A stretch of 64,000 nt of DNA, taken from positions 1,426,001 through 1,490,000 of the forward strand of contig NZ_CP041666.1 of the NCBI RefSeq assembly GCF_007301515.1, written 5' to 3'. This document shows positions 24,411 to 34,180 of this stretch, piece after piece. Every line of letters begins with the position of its first letter. The stretch's first letter is position 1. Source of the DNA: Radiobacillus deserti (GTDB taxonomy: Bacteria; Bacillota; Bacilli; Bacillales; Amphibacillaceae). Both the position numbers and the translations under genes were made by a program. The notes under the pieces are model-generated. The model did no database searches. It was given only the letters and a program-made list of their open reading frames with translations, and was not told the DNA's origin.

Positions 24411-25610
24411 ATGAAACATAGATGGAAAGATTTTGATTTTACCCTTATCATTACTCCTTTGATTCTAACAGCATTTGGAGTTGTTATGATATATAGCGCT
24501 AGTATGGTAGTTGCAGTCATCAAATATGATGTTCCTAGCAACCACTTTATGCTTAAGCAACTTCAATGGTTTTTAATAGGCTTAATTCCTTTCACAATTA
24601 TGTCTTTTTTTAATTATAAACATCTTCAAAAACTTATGAAGAGTATGGTTTTAGGAATTATTCTATTACTAGTTGCCGTTTTGGTCTTCGGGGAAGACGT
24701 CAATAATTCACAGTCTTGGTTAAGTATCGGACCTTTCCAATTTCAGCCTTCTGAATTTGCGAAATTAGGAATCATATTATACTTAGCATCTGTTTATTCG
24801 AAAAAACAAGACTATATTTCAGACTTTAGTAAAGGAGTTTTACCACCGCTTATCATGACGGGGATTATTCTTGGGTTGATTCTTTTACAACCAGATATCG
24901 GTACTGCCTCGATTGTGTTTTTGATTGCTTGCTCGGTCATATTTAGTTCAGGTATTCGATTTAAGCATCTTTCAATTCTGATTGCCACAGGAGTAGGTTT
25001 TTTAGCGTTGGCAGCTACCCAAATGGTTACCAAAGAAAGAATTGCAAGGTTTACAGGTGCTTATCTTCCTTTTGAGACTCCGAAAACAGACGGATATCAT
25101 CTCATTCAATCTTACGTGGCTATTGGTACTGGTGGGATTACAGGGGAAGGATTAGGACAAGGGGTTCAAAAGCTAGGCTACCTACAGGAACCACATACCG
25201 ACTTTATTATGGCAGTCATTGCTGAAGAATTGGGATTTATAGGTGTGATAATTGTCATTGGTTTATTAGCCACCATCGTCTTACGTGGCATTTATATTGC
25301 CCGATTATGCGATGATAGCTTTGGCTCTCTTGTTGCGATTGGAATTTCTTCTTGGATAGGTATTCAAACCTTTATTAATTTAGGCGCAATTAGTGGAATT
25401 CTTCCGATAACAGGGGTACCTTTACCGTTTATTAGTTCTGGAGGTTCTTCATTACTTACTTTGATGATAGCTATGGGAATATTAAATAATATTGCAAAGA
25501 AAGTTCGTGCAAAAGAAATACTAGTTTCAAAAGATGTCGAAAAACCTTTTGATGATCCGAGAGTGTTTAATAAAGAAGCTGCAAGACAAAGAAGAAGTCT
25601 TCACCATTAA
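24411..25610 (+). CDS. ftsW: Peptidoglycan glycosyltransferase FtsW
   Basis: Polytopic SEDS protein, 399 residues with about ten membrane helices, polymerising septal peptidoglycan together with a class B PBP. It has IYSASMVVAV near the N terminus, QPSEFAKLG, QPDIGTASI, EPHTDFIMAVIAEELGF and the signature GVPLPFISSGGSSLL near 340–354. It lies alone between ylaN and ctaA as in B. subtilis (ylaO), where pycA would follow; pycA is absent here. Confidence 0.95.
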   Translation: MKHRWKDFDFTLIITPLILTAFGVVMIYSASMVVAVIKYDVPSNHFMLKQLQWFLIGLIPFTIMSFFNYKHLQKLMKSMVLGIILLLVAVLVFGEDVNNSQSWLSIGPFQFQPSEFAKLGIILYLASVYSKKQDYISDFSKGVLPPLIMTGIILGLILLQPDIGTASIVFLIACSVIFSSGIRFKHLSILIATGVGFLALAATQMVTKERIARFTGAYLPFETPKTDGYHLIQSYVAIGTGGITGEGLGQGVQKLGYLQEPHTDFIMAVIAEELGFIGVIIVIGLLATIVLRGIYIARLCDDSFGSLVAIGISSWIGIQTFINLGAISGILPITGVPLPFISSGGSSLLTLMIAMGILNNIAKKVRAKEILVSKDVEKPFDDPRVFNKEAARQRRSLHH

Positions 25611-25614
25611 AAAA

Positions 25615-25655
25615 CAAGAAGAGCTCTTTACCAAACGGTAGGGAGCTCTTCTTGT
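25615..25655. terminator. Bidirectional terminator ftsW/ctaA
   Basis: CAAGAAGAGCTC / GAGCTCTTCTTG stem enclosing TTTACCAAACGGTAGG. Confidence 0.85.
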
Positions 25656-26581
25656 TATTTAATATGAAGTTGTTGATTGGATTGTACTTTTTCAGAGGCG
25701 GCACTCCTAGAAGCCAATAATAAGAAGTAGCTTAGTAAACCACAGAAAATCGAAATAACTAAGGCATGGGTTAGGGCAATTCCTAAATTCACGAAAGTTA
25801 AAATAACAAATGCACCCAAGGTGACTTGGACTATCATTAGTGTTAACCCTATGGTCCAACCCCAGTACATTACTTTACTATGTCGATAATGCTTGCGTAC
25901 TTGGAAATAAAGGATGATGGTCCAAATAAATGCAATTCCCGCAGTTAATCGATGCCCCATTTGGATCCATTGTCCGAAATGGAAATTTAATACAAATGGT
26001 TTACTGTTAACACAAAATGGCCAGCTCGTACAGGCTAAACTAGAATCTGCATGTCGGACTAGTGCTCCTGTGTAAACAACAAATAGAATATACACCGTAA
26101 ACCAATACAAATGCTTTCGGAAACGTTTCTCAATAAATAAGGACTTAGTATCAAACTTATGATCAATTTCAAATATTAACAGTGTTAATAATAGAACGGC
26201 TGCAAAAGATATTAAGGATATGCCAAAATGGGTTGCCATTACAAAGTCTGATTGAGGCCACAATACTGCCGCAGCTCCGATCAAAGCTTGAATGATTAAA
26301 AAGAAGGAAGAAGTGAACGCTAGAAATTTAACTTCTCTGATAGCTCCGTAATATTTCCATGATAGAACAGATAGTAAAAGGACGACGACGCCAGCCAAAC
26401 CTGATACAAGTCGATGGCTTAATTCAATAATGAGCTGTGGAGAAAATGCACCTTCACAGTTAGGCCAGTTGGCACCACATCCCATACCCGAATCTGTCTT
26501 TGTGACAAGTGAGCCGCCAACTAATACTAGAATCATGATGATGGTGGCCACTATCGATAGTTTTCTCAAAAATTTTATCAT
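25655..26581 (-). CDS. ctaA: Haem A synthase CtaA
   Basis: Membrane enzyme oxidising haem O to haem A for the caa3 oxidase. 308 residues, eight predicted helices in two repeats. The conserved His sites are ELSHRLVSG and THFGIS in the first half and QMGHRLTAG and LTHALV in the second; CGANWPNCEG and CTSWPFC supply the extracellular Cys pairs. Transcribed away from ctaB, as in B. subtilis. Confidence 0.96.
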   Translation of the reverse strand: MIKFLRKLSIVATIIMILVLVGGSLVTKTDSGMGCGANWPNCEGAFSPQLIIELSHRLVSGLAGVVVLLLSVLSWKYYGAIREVKFLAFTSSFFLIIQALIGAAAVLWPQSDFVMATHFGISLISFAAVLLLTLLIFEIDHKFDTKSLFIEKRFRKHLYWFTVYILFVVYTGALVRHADSSLACTSWPFCVNSKPFVLNFHFGQWIQMGHRLTAGIAFIWTIILYFQVRKHYRHSKVMYWGWTIGLTLMIVQVTLGAFVILTFVNLGIALTHALVISIFCGLLSYFLLLASRSAASEKVQSNQQLHIK

Positions 26582-27072
26582 ATGTTCACCCTGCTTTAAT
26601 GTGACAAATTATTTATTCATCTTTGTATCTTGTACTTCAAACATACATGAGCAATAGTACCATGTTTACCCTATTTTTTCACTAATAAAATTGTTCAAAA
26701 ACACTTGCATTGTCGAAGTTTGTTTGCTAGAAATAAATAAGGGAAATAGAAGAAGCCTATTATTTACCTTTTTTAAACTTCAATCAAATAGAGAAACAAC
26801 TGTTTAGAAAGGCTTTTATAGCCTTTTCTTTTACTTTTATTGTTCAAACAGCTTAGGAGAAAAAAGCATAAAGTCAATCTATTTTTTTGAGCGTCGGTCA
26901 CAATATTGTCAAATTTGTGAAGATGAGTAAGTCAAATAGAATCCAAAAGGAATACGTGGTACAATGAGCTTGTATGTGCCTAAGCTTTCATTTACTAAAA
27001 GAAACTGAAGAAAGAAAACGTTTTTCTTTTTTTGGAAGTAATGGTTGTGCAACTCGGAAGGAGGGTTGTAAA
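26582..27072. other. Divergent ctaA–ctaB control region
   Basis: 491 bases without a gene. Contains a terminator-like hairpin AAAGGCT / AGCCTTTTCTTT (about 26808–26833) and an extended -10 promoter TGGTACAAT for ctaB. In B. subtilis this interval is bound by ResD; I could not identify ResD sites by eye. Confidence 0.6.
26960..26965 (+). promoter_or_regulatory. Extended -10 promoter for ctaB
   Basis: TGGTACAAT; no strong -35. The leader to ctaB would be about 100 bases. Confidence 0.45.
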
Positions 27073-28008
27073 ATGGATAAGGTGGAAGTTTCTTCTACTC
27101 AAGTAATCAGTCAATCAGATAATCAAAAGGAATCTACCTTATGGTCAGATTTTATGGCTCTCATAAAAGTAGGAATTATTAATTCTAATCTCATGACAGC
27201 CTTTGCAGGATTTTGGGTAGCTCTCTTCTACAATAATGCTTCTTTTGCCGATCACTGGGTAACTTTATTATTAACGATGGTTGGTACAGGGTTTGTTATT
27301 GCAGGAGGCTGTGTGATTAATAATTATTACGATCGAGATATCGACCATATTATGAAAAGAACCAAATCAAGACCAACGGTTACAGGCACGATTCCCCTTA
27401 AAGTAATATTGAGTGTAGGAATTGGTTTTTCCGTTTTAGGGGTTCTTCTTCTCAGCTTTACAACTGTACAAGCGGCATTATTTGGTGCATTTGGTTGGTT
27501 CGCTTACGTTGTCTTATATACCATGTGGTCTAAGCGAAAATATACCATTAATACCGCTATTGGGAGTTTGTCTGGTGCAGTTCCTCCACTAATTGGGTGG
27601 GCCGCTGTGGATCCTAATCTCCATGTTGCAGCAATTATTATTTTTGTTATTATGTTTATTTGGCAGACCCCACATTTTCTTGCACTTGCAATGAAAAAAT
27701 GCAAAGAATACAAGGCTGCAGGAGTTCCGATGCTACCAGTAGTACATGGCTTTGCGATTACCAAAAGACAAATATTAGTTTACGTAGCATGTCTATTGCC
27801 GCTACCGTATTTGTTATTTTCGCTAGGAACGGTATTCCTTGTCATAGCCACTGTATTAAATGTAGGATGGCTAGCCTTAGGTATAAGTGGGTTTAAGACA
27901 GGAAATGATTTAAAATGGGCAAATCGAATGTTTGTGTACTCTCTAAGTTACCTAACTATATTCTTTTTAACCATGATTATTGTAACTGTACCTAGTACAC
28001 TTTTTTAG
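27073..28008 (+). CDS. ctaB: Protohaem IX farnesyltransferase CtaB
   Basis: UbiA-family prenyltransferase converting haem B to haem O. Start at 27073, with GGAGGG 8 bases upstream; 311 residues (the frame extends 33 residues further, without similarity). The first Asp motif NNYYDRDIDHIMKRTKSRP binds the farnesyl diphosphate magnesium; the second, WQTPHFLALAMK…YKAAGVPML, follows. About nine helices. First gene of the ctaBCDEFG run. Confidence 0.96.
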   Translation: MDKVEVSSTQVISQSDNQKESTLWSDFMALIKVGIINSNLMTAFAGFWVALFYNNASFADHWVTLLLTMVGTGFVIAGGCVINNYYDRDIDHIMKRTKSRPTVTGTIPLKVILSVGIGFSVLGVLLLSFTTVQAALFGAFGWFAYVVLYTMWSKRKYTINTAIGSLSGAVPPLIGWAAVDPNLHVAAIIIFVIMFIWQTPHFLALAMKKCKEYKAAGVPMLPVVHGFAITKRQILVYVACLLPLPYLLFSLGTVFLVIATVLNVGWLALGISGFKTGNDLKWANRMFVYSLSYLTIFFLTMIIVTVPSTLF

Positions 28009-28092
28009 TTTAGAAATTAGAGTACTTATTTCGATATTCTAATTTATAATAAAATTGAAGCATGAAGAGAAAGAAAGAGAGGTATCATTTTC

Positions 28093-29148
28093 ATGAAAGG
28101 TTGGATGGGAAAGTTCCGAGCTCTGTTTTTATTTAGCTCACTTTTACTTGTACTTTCAGGATGTGGAAAAGAAAATCTTACCGCATTTGTTCCTGAAGGG
28201 TATGGAGCAGAAGTATCTTTAAATCTGATTATCATTTCATTAGCTGTCATGATATTCGTGATTTTGGTGGTTATGATTGTTTACACCATGGTACTTGTGA
28301 AATTTAGAAAGAAAAAGGGTCAGGAAGATTTTATTCCGAAGCAAACAGAGGGGAATAAAGCACTTGAAGTCATTTGGACTGTTATTCCTATTATCTTATT
28401 GATAATTATTGCAGTTCCAACTGTTACAGCTACTTTTGATCTAGCCGATGATTCAAAAGCGAAGGATTCTATCAATATCAATGTAACTGGTAACCAGTAC
28501 TGGTGGCACTTCAGTTACAATAAAGAGGAAATCCAAACTAGTCAGGACTTATATATTCCGACAGATACTAGAGTGTATTTAAATCTTAAGTCTAGTGACG
28601 TTATTCACTCTTTCTGGGTTCCTTCTATTTCAGGTAAGATGGATGCAAATCCAGAGAATGAAAATACGATGTACATTGAAGCATATGAAGAGGGCGTTTA
28701 CTGGGGTAAATGTGCTGAGCTTTGTGGACCTTCACACTCTTTAATGGATTTCAAAGTAATAGCTGTCAGTCCAGAAGAGTATGAGCAATGGGTTCAAGAC
28801 ATGAAGAATGTTGATCCAGAAGCACAACCAGAAACAGCGAGTGCACAGGAAGGTCAGAAGCTCTTCCAAGAAAATAGCTGTATAGGTTGTCACGCTATTG
28901 GTTCTTCTCCTGCAGCGGTTGGTCCAAATTTAACGAACTTCGGGGATAGAACTAGAGTTGCTGGTGTGTTAGATCATGATAAAGAAACTATTGTGAATTG
29001 GTTGTTAAACCCGGATGAATTAAAACCAGGAAATAAAATGGCTGGAAACTATCCGAAGTTATCAGAAGAGGAAGCAAGTAAGATTGCGGACTACTTATTA
29101 CAATTACAACCTTCAGAAATAACACCAGAAAGTGCTGGCAATGAATAA
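28093..29148 (+). CDS. ctaC: Cytochrome caa3 oxidase subunit II, with fused cytochrome c
   Basis: Electron-entry subunit on the outer membrane face. 351 residues: lipoprotein signal with Cys24 (LVLSGC), two membrane helices (about 39–65 and 93–112), the cupredoxin domain with the CuA ligands CAELCGPSHSLM (Cys207 and Cys211), and a C-terminal cytochrome c domain with CIGCH at about 263–267 and a distal Met. The fused cytochrome marks the caa3 type. Spacing of 39 bases to ctaD. Confidence 0.97.
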   Translation: MKGWMGKFRALFLFSSLLLVLSGCGKENLTAFVPEGYGAEVSLNLIIISLAVMIFVILVVMIVYTMVLVKFRKKKGQEDFIPKQTEGNKALEVIWTVIPIILLIIIAVPTVTATFDLADDSKAKDSININVTGNQYWWHFSYNKEEIQTSQDLYIPTDTRVYLNLKSSDVIHSFWVPSISGKMDANPENENTMYIEAYEEGVYWGKCAELCGPSHSLMDFKVIAVSPEEYEQWVQDMKNVDPEAQPETASAQEGQKLFQENSCIGCHAIGSSPAAVGPNLTNFGDRTRVAGVLDHDKETIVNWLLNPDELKPGNKMAGNYPKLSEEEASKIADYLLQLQPSEITPESAGNE

Positions 29149-29187
29149 AAATAACGGGATGGATCAGGTTAAGGGAGGTTTATAAGC

Positions 29188-31041
29188 GTGAGTACAGCAG
29201 TTACGCACAAGAAAGGCTTTGGCGCTTTTTTGTGGGATTACATAACCACAGTCGATCATAAGAAAATTGCACACTTGTATTTAATCGCTGGAGGTTTGTT
29301 TTTCCTAATTGGCGGACTTGAAGCTATGTTAATACGTATTCAGCTAATAAAACCAGCAAATGATTTTGTTAGCGCAGGTTTTTATAATGAAATTTTGACT
29401 ATGCATGGAACGACAATGATCTTCCTTGCAGCAATGCCTATTATATTCGGACTGATGAACGCGGTTGTTCCTTTACAAATTGGGGCACGTGACGTTGCCT
29501 TTCCGTTTTTGAACTCTTTAGGTTTTTGGCTATTTTTATTTGGTGGATTATTATTAAATGCAAGCTGGTTCCTTGGTGGAGCTCCAGATGCTGGTTGGAC
29601 AGCGTATGCACCACTTTCAACCACCTCACCAGGCCACGGTGTAGATTTCTACATACTCGGTCTACAAATTTCTGGTGCGGGTACATTAATGGGGGGGATT
29701 AACTTCCTAGTAACCATCATTAATATGCGTGCACCCGGAATGACATACATGCGCATGCCATTGTTTACTTGGACTATTTTCGTAACAAGTGTTTTAATCT
29801 TGTTCGCGTTCCCTGCTTTAACAGTAGGACTTTTCTTACTTATGTTTGACCGTATGTTTGGTTCTGGGTTCTTTGATCCAACAATGGGTGGAAACTCTGT
29901 TATTTGGGAGCACCTGTTCTGGATTTTCGGTCACCCAGAAGTGTACATTTTAATACTTCCAGTCTTCGGGGTATTTAGTGAAGTCATGTCTACCTTTGCT
30001 AAAAAACGTTTATTCGGTTATACAGCAATGGTATTCGCGACAGTTCTAATTGGGTTTTTAGGTTTCATGGTATGGGCTCACCACATGTTTACAGTGGGTC
30101 TTGGACCAGCAGCAAACTCTATTTTTGCTGTAGCAACAATGGCCATTGCTGTACCAACTGGTATTAAAATCTTTAACTGGCTCTTAACATTATGGGGTGG
30201 AAATATTACAGTGAATTCTGCCATGTTATGGTCATTAGGATTTTTACCTACGTTTACGATTGGTGGTACGACTGGGGTCATGTTAGCTGCTGCTGCGGCC
30301 GATTATCAATACCATGATTCTTACTTTGTTGTTGCTCACTTCCACTACGTAATCGTAGGTGGAGTCGTGTTTGGTATCTTTGCGGCCCTTCACTATTGGT
30401 GGCCAAAAATGTTTGGTAAAATATTAAATGAAAAGCTTGGTAAATTAACGTTCTGGTTATTCTTTATAGGCTTCCATTTAACATTCTTTATCCAACATTT
30501 CCTTGGACTAATGGGTATGCCACGTCGTTACTGGGTTTTCTTACCTGACCAAGGGTTAGATACTGGTAACTTAATTAGTACAATTGGTGCTTTCTTTATG
30601 GCAGCAGGAACGATTGTGTTCTTAATTAACGTCATTTCAACTTCTGTGAAGAAACAAGAAGTAGCAGGAGACCCTTGGGATGGTCGTACATTAGAATGGT
30701 CCATTCCATCTCCACCAGAGCACTATAACTTTAAACAACTTCCACTTGTACGAGGATTAGATCCTTTATGGGTAGAAAAAACAGAAGGCCGTAAAGAGAT
30801 GACGCCAGCAGAACCACTTGGCGACATTCATATGCCGAACAATTCCATTTTGCCTTTCGTTATGTCTTTAGGCTTCTTTATTGCAGGATTTGGCTTTATC
30901 TATCAAGTGGATGACTTAAGCTGGTTAACTGCAGTATTTGTAGGTATGGGTATTGCGCTAGGAGCAATGTTTGTTCGTTCTGTAAAAGATGATTTAGGTT
31001 ACCATATTCATAAAGAAGATCTTGAAAAGGGGGCTAAATAA
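29188..31041 (+). CDS. ctaD: Cytochrome caa3 oxidase subunit I
   Basis: Catalytic haem-copper subunit, 617 residues, more than 12 helices. EILTMHGTTMIF carries the haem a ligand His; WIFGHPEVYI has the His-Tyr crosslink of the CuB site; WAHHMFTVG gives the paired CuB histidines; VAHFHYVIVGG gives the haem a3 and haem a histidines. GTG start behind AGGAGG. The ctaE start overlaps its stop codon by one base. Confidence 0.97.
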   Translation: MSTAVTHKKGFGAFLWDYITTVDHKKIAHLYLIAGGLFFLIGGLEAMLIRIQLIKPANDFVSAGFYNEILTMHGTTMIFLAAMPIIFGLMNAVVPLQIGARDVAFPFLNSLGFWLFLFGGLLLNASWFLGGAPDAGWTAYAPLSTTSPGHGVDFYILGLQISGAGTLMGGINFLVTIINMRAPGMTYMRMPLFTWTIFVTSVLILFAFPALTVGLFLLMFDRMFGSGFFDPTMGGNSVIWEHLFWIFGHPEVYILILPVFGVFSEVMSTFAKKRLFGYTAMVFATVLIGFLGFMVWAHHMFTVGLGPAANSIFAVATMAIAVPTGIKIFNWLLTLWGGNITVNSAMLWSLGFLPTFTIGGTTGVMLAAAAADYQYHDSYFVVAHFHYVIVGGVVFGIFAALHYWWPKMFGKILNEKLGKLTFWLFFIGFHLTFFIQHFLGLMGMPRRYWVFLPDQGLDTGNLISTIGAFFMAAGTIVFLINVISTSVKKQEVAGDPWDGRTLEWSIPSPPEHYNFKQLPLVRGLDPLWVEKTEGRKEMTPAEPLGDIHMPNNSILPFVMSLGFFIAGFGFIYQVDDLSWLTAVFVGMGIALGAMFVRSVKDDLGYHIHKEDLEKGAK

Positions 31042-31664
31042 TGAGTCACGATCACTCTTTAAATCCAGAAGTGATGCCAGAGAATCCAGAAAAAGCCACC
31101 CTTGAAGGAAAAAACAAGTTTTTAGGATTTTGGTTCTTCCTTGGCGGAGAGACTGTATTATTCGCAAGTCTTTTCGGAACTTACCTGGCATTAAAAGGTT
31201 CAAATGGAAGTGGCCCAACAGCTGAGGAACTATTCGGTTTAGAATTAGTTTTCATTATGACAATGCTGCTTTTAACAAGCTCGCTTACTAGTGTGTACGC
31301 CATGTACCACATGAAAAATAATGATTTTGGAAAAATGCAGCTATGGTTAGGAATTACCGTTCTATTAGGACTAGGATTCTTAGGCTGTGAGCTTTATGAG
31401 TTTTATCACTATATTCACGGGGAAGACTTCACTTTCCGTTCTTCTGCGTTTGGATCAGCTTTCTATACATTAGTTGGATTCCACGGTGGACACGTTGCTT
31501 TCGGTTTACTATGGATTACAACCTTAATGGTACGAAATGCAAAACGCGGATTAAATCTTTACAATGCTCCTAAGTTTTATATTGCTAGCCTTTACTGGCA
31601 CTTTATAGACGTGGTCTGGGTATTCATCTTTACAGTTGTTTACCTAATAGGAAAGGTGGGTTAA
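31041..31664 (+). CDS. ctaE: Cytochrome caa3 oxidase subunit III
   Basis: 207 residues, five membrane helices, no redox centre. GFWFFLGGETVLFASLF and GFHGGHVAFGLLW with YWHFIDVVW are the subunit III landmarks. Its ATG overlaps the ctaD stop (TAATG), so translation is probably coupled. Confidence 0.95.
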   Translation: MSHDHSLNPEVMPENPEKATLEGKNKFLGFWFFLGGETVLFASLFGTYLALKGSNGSGPTAEELFGLELVFIMTMLLLTSSLTSVYAMYHMKNNDFGKMQLWLGITVLLGLGFLGCELYEFYHYIHGEDFTFRSSAFGSAFYTLVGFHGGHVAFGLLWITTLMVRNAKRGLNLYNAPKFYIASLYWHFIDVVWVFIFTVVYLIGKVG

Positions 31665-31667
31665 TCA

Positions 31668-31985
31668 ATGTCTGAAAACACCAATTCTACTGCTCTAAAC
31701 TATCGCAAGAAACAGCGAAAAGAAGAGATGAAGCAACAATTAATCACGTTTGCACTAATGATTGCCTTCACAATCGTAGCATTTGGGATGGTAATGGCTG
31801 ACTTAAGTAAGTTATTTATTATTCCAATATTGCTCGTATTAGCAATTGTTCAAGTTGGGTTTCAACTTTATTACTTTATGCACATGAGCCACAAGGGTCA
31901 CGAAATGCCAGCATTAATGATTTATGGTGGAATGTCTGTTGCTTTCTTAACAGTCCTAACGTTGACCGTTCTTGTTTGGTGGTAA
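31668..31985 (+). CDS. ctaF: Cytochrome caa3 oxidase subunit IV
   Basis: 105 residues: charged N terminus followed by three helices; the QVGFQLYYFMHMSHKG loop is typical of bacterial subunit IV. Three bases after ctaE. A terminator follows, closing ctaCDEF. Confidence 0.93.
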   Translation: MSENTNSTALNYRKKQRKEEMKQQLITFALMIAFTIVAFGMVMADLSKLFIIPILLVLAIVQVGFQLYYFMHMSHKGHEMPALMIYGGMSVAFLTVLTLTVLVWW

Positions 31986-31990
31986 AATTG

Positions 31991-32019
31991 GAAAAGGCCG
32001 GGTTGTCCCGGCCTTTTTT
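31991..32019 (+). terminator. Terminator after ctaF
   Basis: GC-rich AAAAGGCCGGG / CCCGGCCTTTTTT with loop TTGT. Confidence 0.92.
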
Positions 32020-32124
32020 CCCGTATATGAAGAAAAAATAATCTGTAATCAATGACTGTCCATTTTTGTTTTTGATTGTTGAGGAATTGTCATACATTTT
32101 TTCGGTTTTTGCAATGGTTTACGG

Positions 32125-32130
32125 TATAAT
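32125..32130 (+). promoter_or_regulatory. -10 element upstream of ctaG
   Basis: Consensus TATAAT 41 bases before the ctaG ATG; the -35 is poor. Confidence 0.4.
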
Positions 32131-32170
32131 AGAATAGATAACTACTAGCTAAAACTGGAGTGAACAAAAC

Positions 32171-33067
32171 ATGTGGTTAGAACTACAAATTTTTGGGTTC
32201 CGTGCCTTGTGGAGTCCGTATTATATGTTATTTGTTATTGGACTAGGTGTGTGTTATTACTTACTAACAAGTGTGTACCATAGGCGCTTCACTTCCATGG
32301 ACAAGCCAACAACGAAACAGCAGATTTCCTTTTATATGGGCTTATTCTTGTTATACGTTGTAAAGGGTTCTCCAGTGGATTTGGTGTCTCATATTATGTT
32401 TACCGCTCATATGGTGCAAATGGCTCTATACTATCTACTATTCCCAATTCTAATTATTAGAGGAATTCCAGTGTGGGTATGGAGAAAAGTATTCCAAACG
32501 CCGATTTTAAGTCCATTATTACGCCTTTTTACAAAGCCACTTATTGCTCTTTTATTATTTAATGGTCTGTTTTCACTCTATCATATTCCGAGCATTTTTG
32601 ACTTTACGAAGGCAAGTCCAGTTGCGCATGCAATCATTACAACGGTTATTCTAGTTACTGCGTTCTTTATGTGGTGGCCAATATTTACTCCGATTAAAGA
32701 AATGAAGACAATGTCGCCAGTTTTGAGCATTGGCTATATATTTGCTAACGGTGTTCTAATAACTCCGGCATGTGGCTTAATTATCTTTTCGGATGAGTCA
32801 CTATATGCTACTTACCACAGTTTAGGTGGCTGGATTCAAGCACTATCCTTGTGTGTTCCGACCACTGTGTTAGATGGAATTCCTTTAACGGGACCGGAAA
32901 TGTTTTCTCCCATTCCTGTGTTAGAGGATCAACAGCTTGGTGGTATTTTGATGAAAATAACACAAGAGGTTGTATATGGATATGTGTTGGCTAGTGTATT
33001 TTTTGGGTGGTTCCGTAAAGAAAGCCAGAAGATTGACCCTATACCATCCACAAATGAAGGATATTAA
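32171..33067 (+). CDS. ctaG: Cytochrome c oxidase assembly factor CtaG (caa3 type)
   Basis: 298-residue polytopic membrane protein of the bacillary caa3_CtaG family, needed for assembly of the caa3 enzyme, probably in copper delivery. About seven helices; HIMFTAHMVQMALYYLLFP has the conserved His/Met set, and SLYHIPSIFDF and ITPACGLIIF follow. Behind a terminator with its own -10, so it can be expressed apart from ctaCDEF. Confidence 0.93.
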   Translation: MWLELQIFGFRALWSPYYMLFVIGLGVCYYLLTSVYHRRFTSMDKPTTKQQISFYMGLFLLYVVKGSPVDLVSHIMFTAHMVQMALYYLLFPILIIRGIPVWVWRKVFQTPILSPLLRLFTKPLIALLLFNGLFSLYHIPSIFDFTKASPVAHAIITTVILVTAFFMWWPIFTPIKEMKTMSPVLSIGYIFANGVLITPACGLIIFSDESLYATYHSLGGWIQALSLCVPTTVLDGIPLTGPEMFSPIPVLEDQQLGGILMKITQEVVYGYVLASVFFGWFRKESQKIDPIPSTNEGY

Positions 33068-33089
33068 GCATTGAAAGGAAACGAAGTAT

Positions 33090-33545
33090 ATGTCTGTATT
33101 ACCAACGATTAGTACATTTTTCATTGTTTTAAGTGCTGTTCTAGTTGCAATTGGTTGGGTACTAGTAGCAAAGCATAAATATAAGCAACACAAAAAAGTA
33201 ATGATTGCAGGTGCAATCAGTGCCATCCTATTTTTCGTAATTTATGCATCTCGTACCATTTTTATTGGAAATACGAGCTTTGGTGGACCGGATGATATAA
33301 AGATTTACTATACAATTTTTCTTATCTTTCATATCATTTTAGCCACTACAGGAGCTGTATTTGGGATTGTAACATTGACGCTTGCTTTTAAGCGTAACAT
33401 TCGCAGGCACCGAAAAATCGGTCCTATCACAAGTATTATTTGGTTTTTTACGGCGATTACTGGTGTAGCAGTATATTTACTCCTCTATGTATTCTATCAT
33501 GGTGGAGAGACAACAAGTTTAATTAAGGCAATATTAGGCTTTTAA
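33090..33545 (+). CDS. DUF420 membrane protein (YozB-like)
   Basis: 151 residues, four to five helices, with HKYKQHKKVMIAG, FLIFHIILATTGAVFG and KRNIRRHRKIG; the histidines near membrane edges are typical of DUF420. Next to ctaG, 22 bases downstream, so probably cotranscribed and linked to oxidase assembly or haem handling; this is inference from position. Confidence 0.85.
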   Translation: MSVLPTISTFFIVLSAVLVAIGWVLVAKHKYKQHKKVMIAGAISAILFFVIYASRTIFIGNTSFGGPDDIKIYYTIFLIFHIILATTGAVFGIVTLTLAFKRNIRRHRKIGPITSIIWFFTAITGVAVYLLLYVFYHGGETTSLIKAILGF

Positions 33546-33589
33546 TAAAAAAGAAGTTATTTTCTCTAAAGGAAATAACTTCTTTTTTA
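33546..33589 (+). terminator. Terminator after the DUF420 gene
   Basis: AAAAAAGAAGTTATTT / AAATAACTTCTTTTTT. Confidence 0.9.
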
Positions 33590-33644
33590 TCTTTACAAAC
33601 GATGTAATACTACCTAATATTACAGATAAAGGAGGGATAGGTTC

Positions 33645-34178
33645 ATGGAGATTGTAAGTGCTCGATTAACGTTAGTTGCGCTCACATTAGATAGTGTAAA
33701 GTTATTAATGACAAATCGAATGGCTTACTTCTTAAAGTATCACATTCCTTTTGAAATCGATTGGCCGTCTGATGGTTTTAAAGCTTTATTGCCACTCTAT
33801 GTAGAGAAGCTAGAAGCAGACCCATCTGAACTTGGATATGGACCGTGGGTTATTTTGGAAAATGCGTCTAATCAATTGGTTGGAAATATCGGTTTCAAAG
33901 GAAGAATAGATGACGAACCGCCCCACACATTGGACATTGGGTATGAAGTGTTGCCGAAATTTCGAAAGCAAGGTATTGCAACTGAAGCTGTCAAATTTCT
34001 TACGGAATGGGCGCTTGAGCAACCCAATATTTATAGGGTGACTGCGAGCTGTGATATTTCGAATATTATATCGCAACGTGTACTTATTTATAATAACTAT
34101 GAAATATATAAGAATGAACGATCTTTCATATCTTTTGAAAGAAGAAGGGTACTGGACTCAAGTAAAGGGGAGAGATAA
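33645..34178 (+). CDS. GNAT acetyltransferase, RimJ/RimL type
   Basis: 177 residues of the GCN5-related family. The acetyl-CoA loop is GYEVLPKFRKQGIATEAV (about 104–121), and the late SNIISQRVLIYNNYEIY matches the conserved Asn/Ser helix of RimJ/L-like enzymes. Could acetylate a protein N terminus or a small amine; substrate unknown. AAGGAGGG upstream. Its stop lies 2 bases before the next gene's TTG, so both are cotranscribed. Confidence 0.85.
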   Translation: MEIVSARLTLVALTLDSVKLLMTNRMAYFLKYHIPFEIDWPSDGFKALLPLYVEKLEADPSELGYGPWVILENASNQLVGNIGFKGRIDDEPPHTLDIGYEVLPKFRKQGIATEAVKFLTEWALEQPNIYRVTASCDISNIISQRVLIYNNYEIYKNERSFISFERRRVLDSSKGER

Positions 34179-34180
34179 GA

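Noticed and set aside
26582..27072. Riboswitch or small RNA between ctaA and ctaB
   Set aside because: Only one short hairpin and promoter elements seen; nothing matching a known RNA class.
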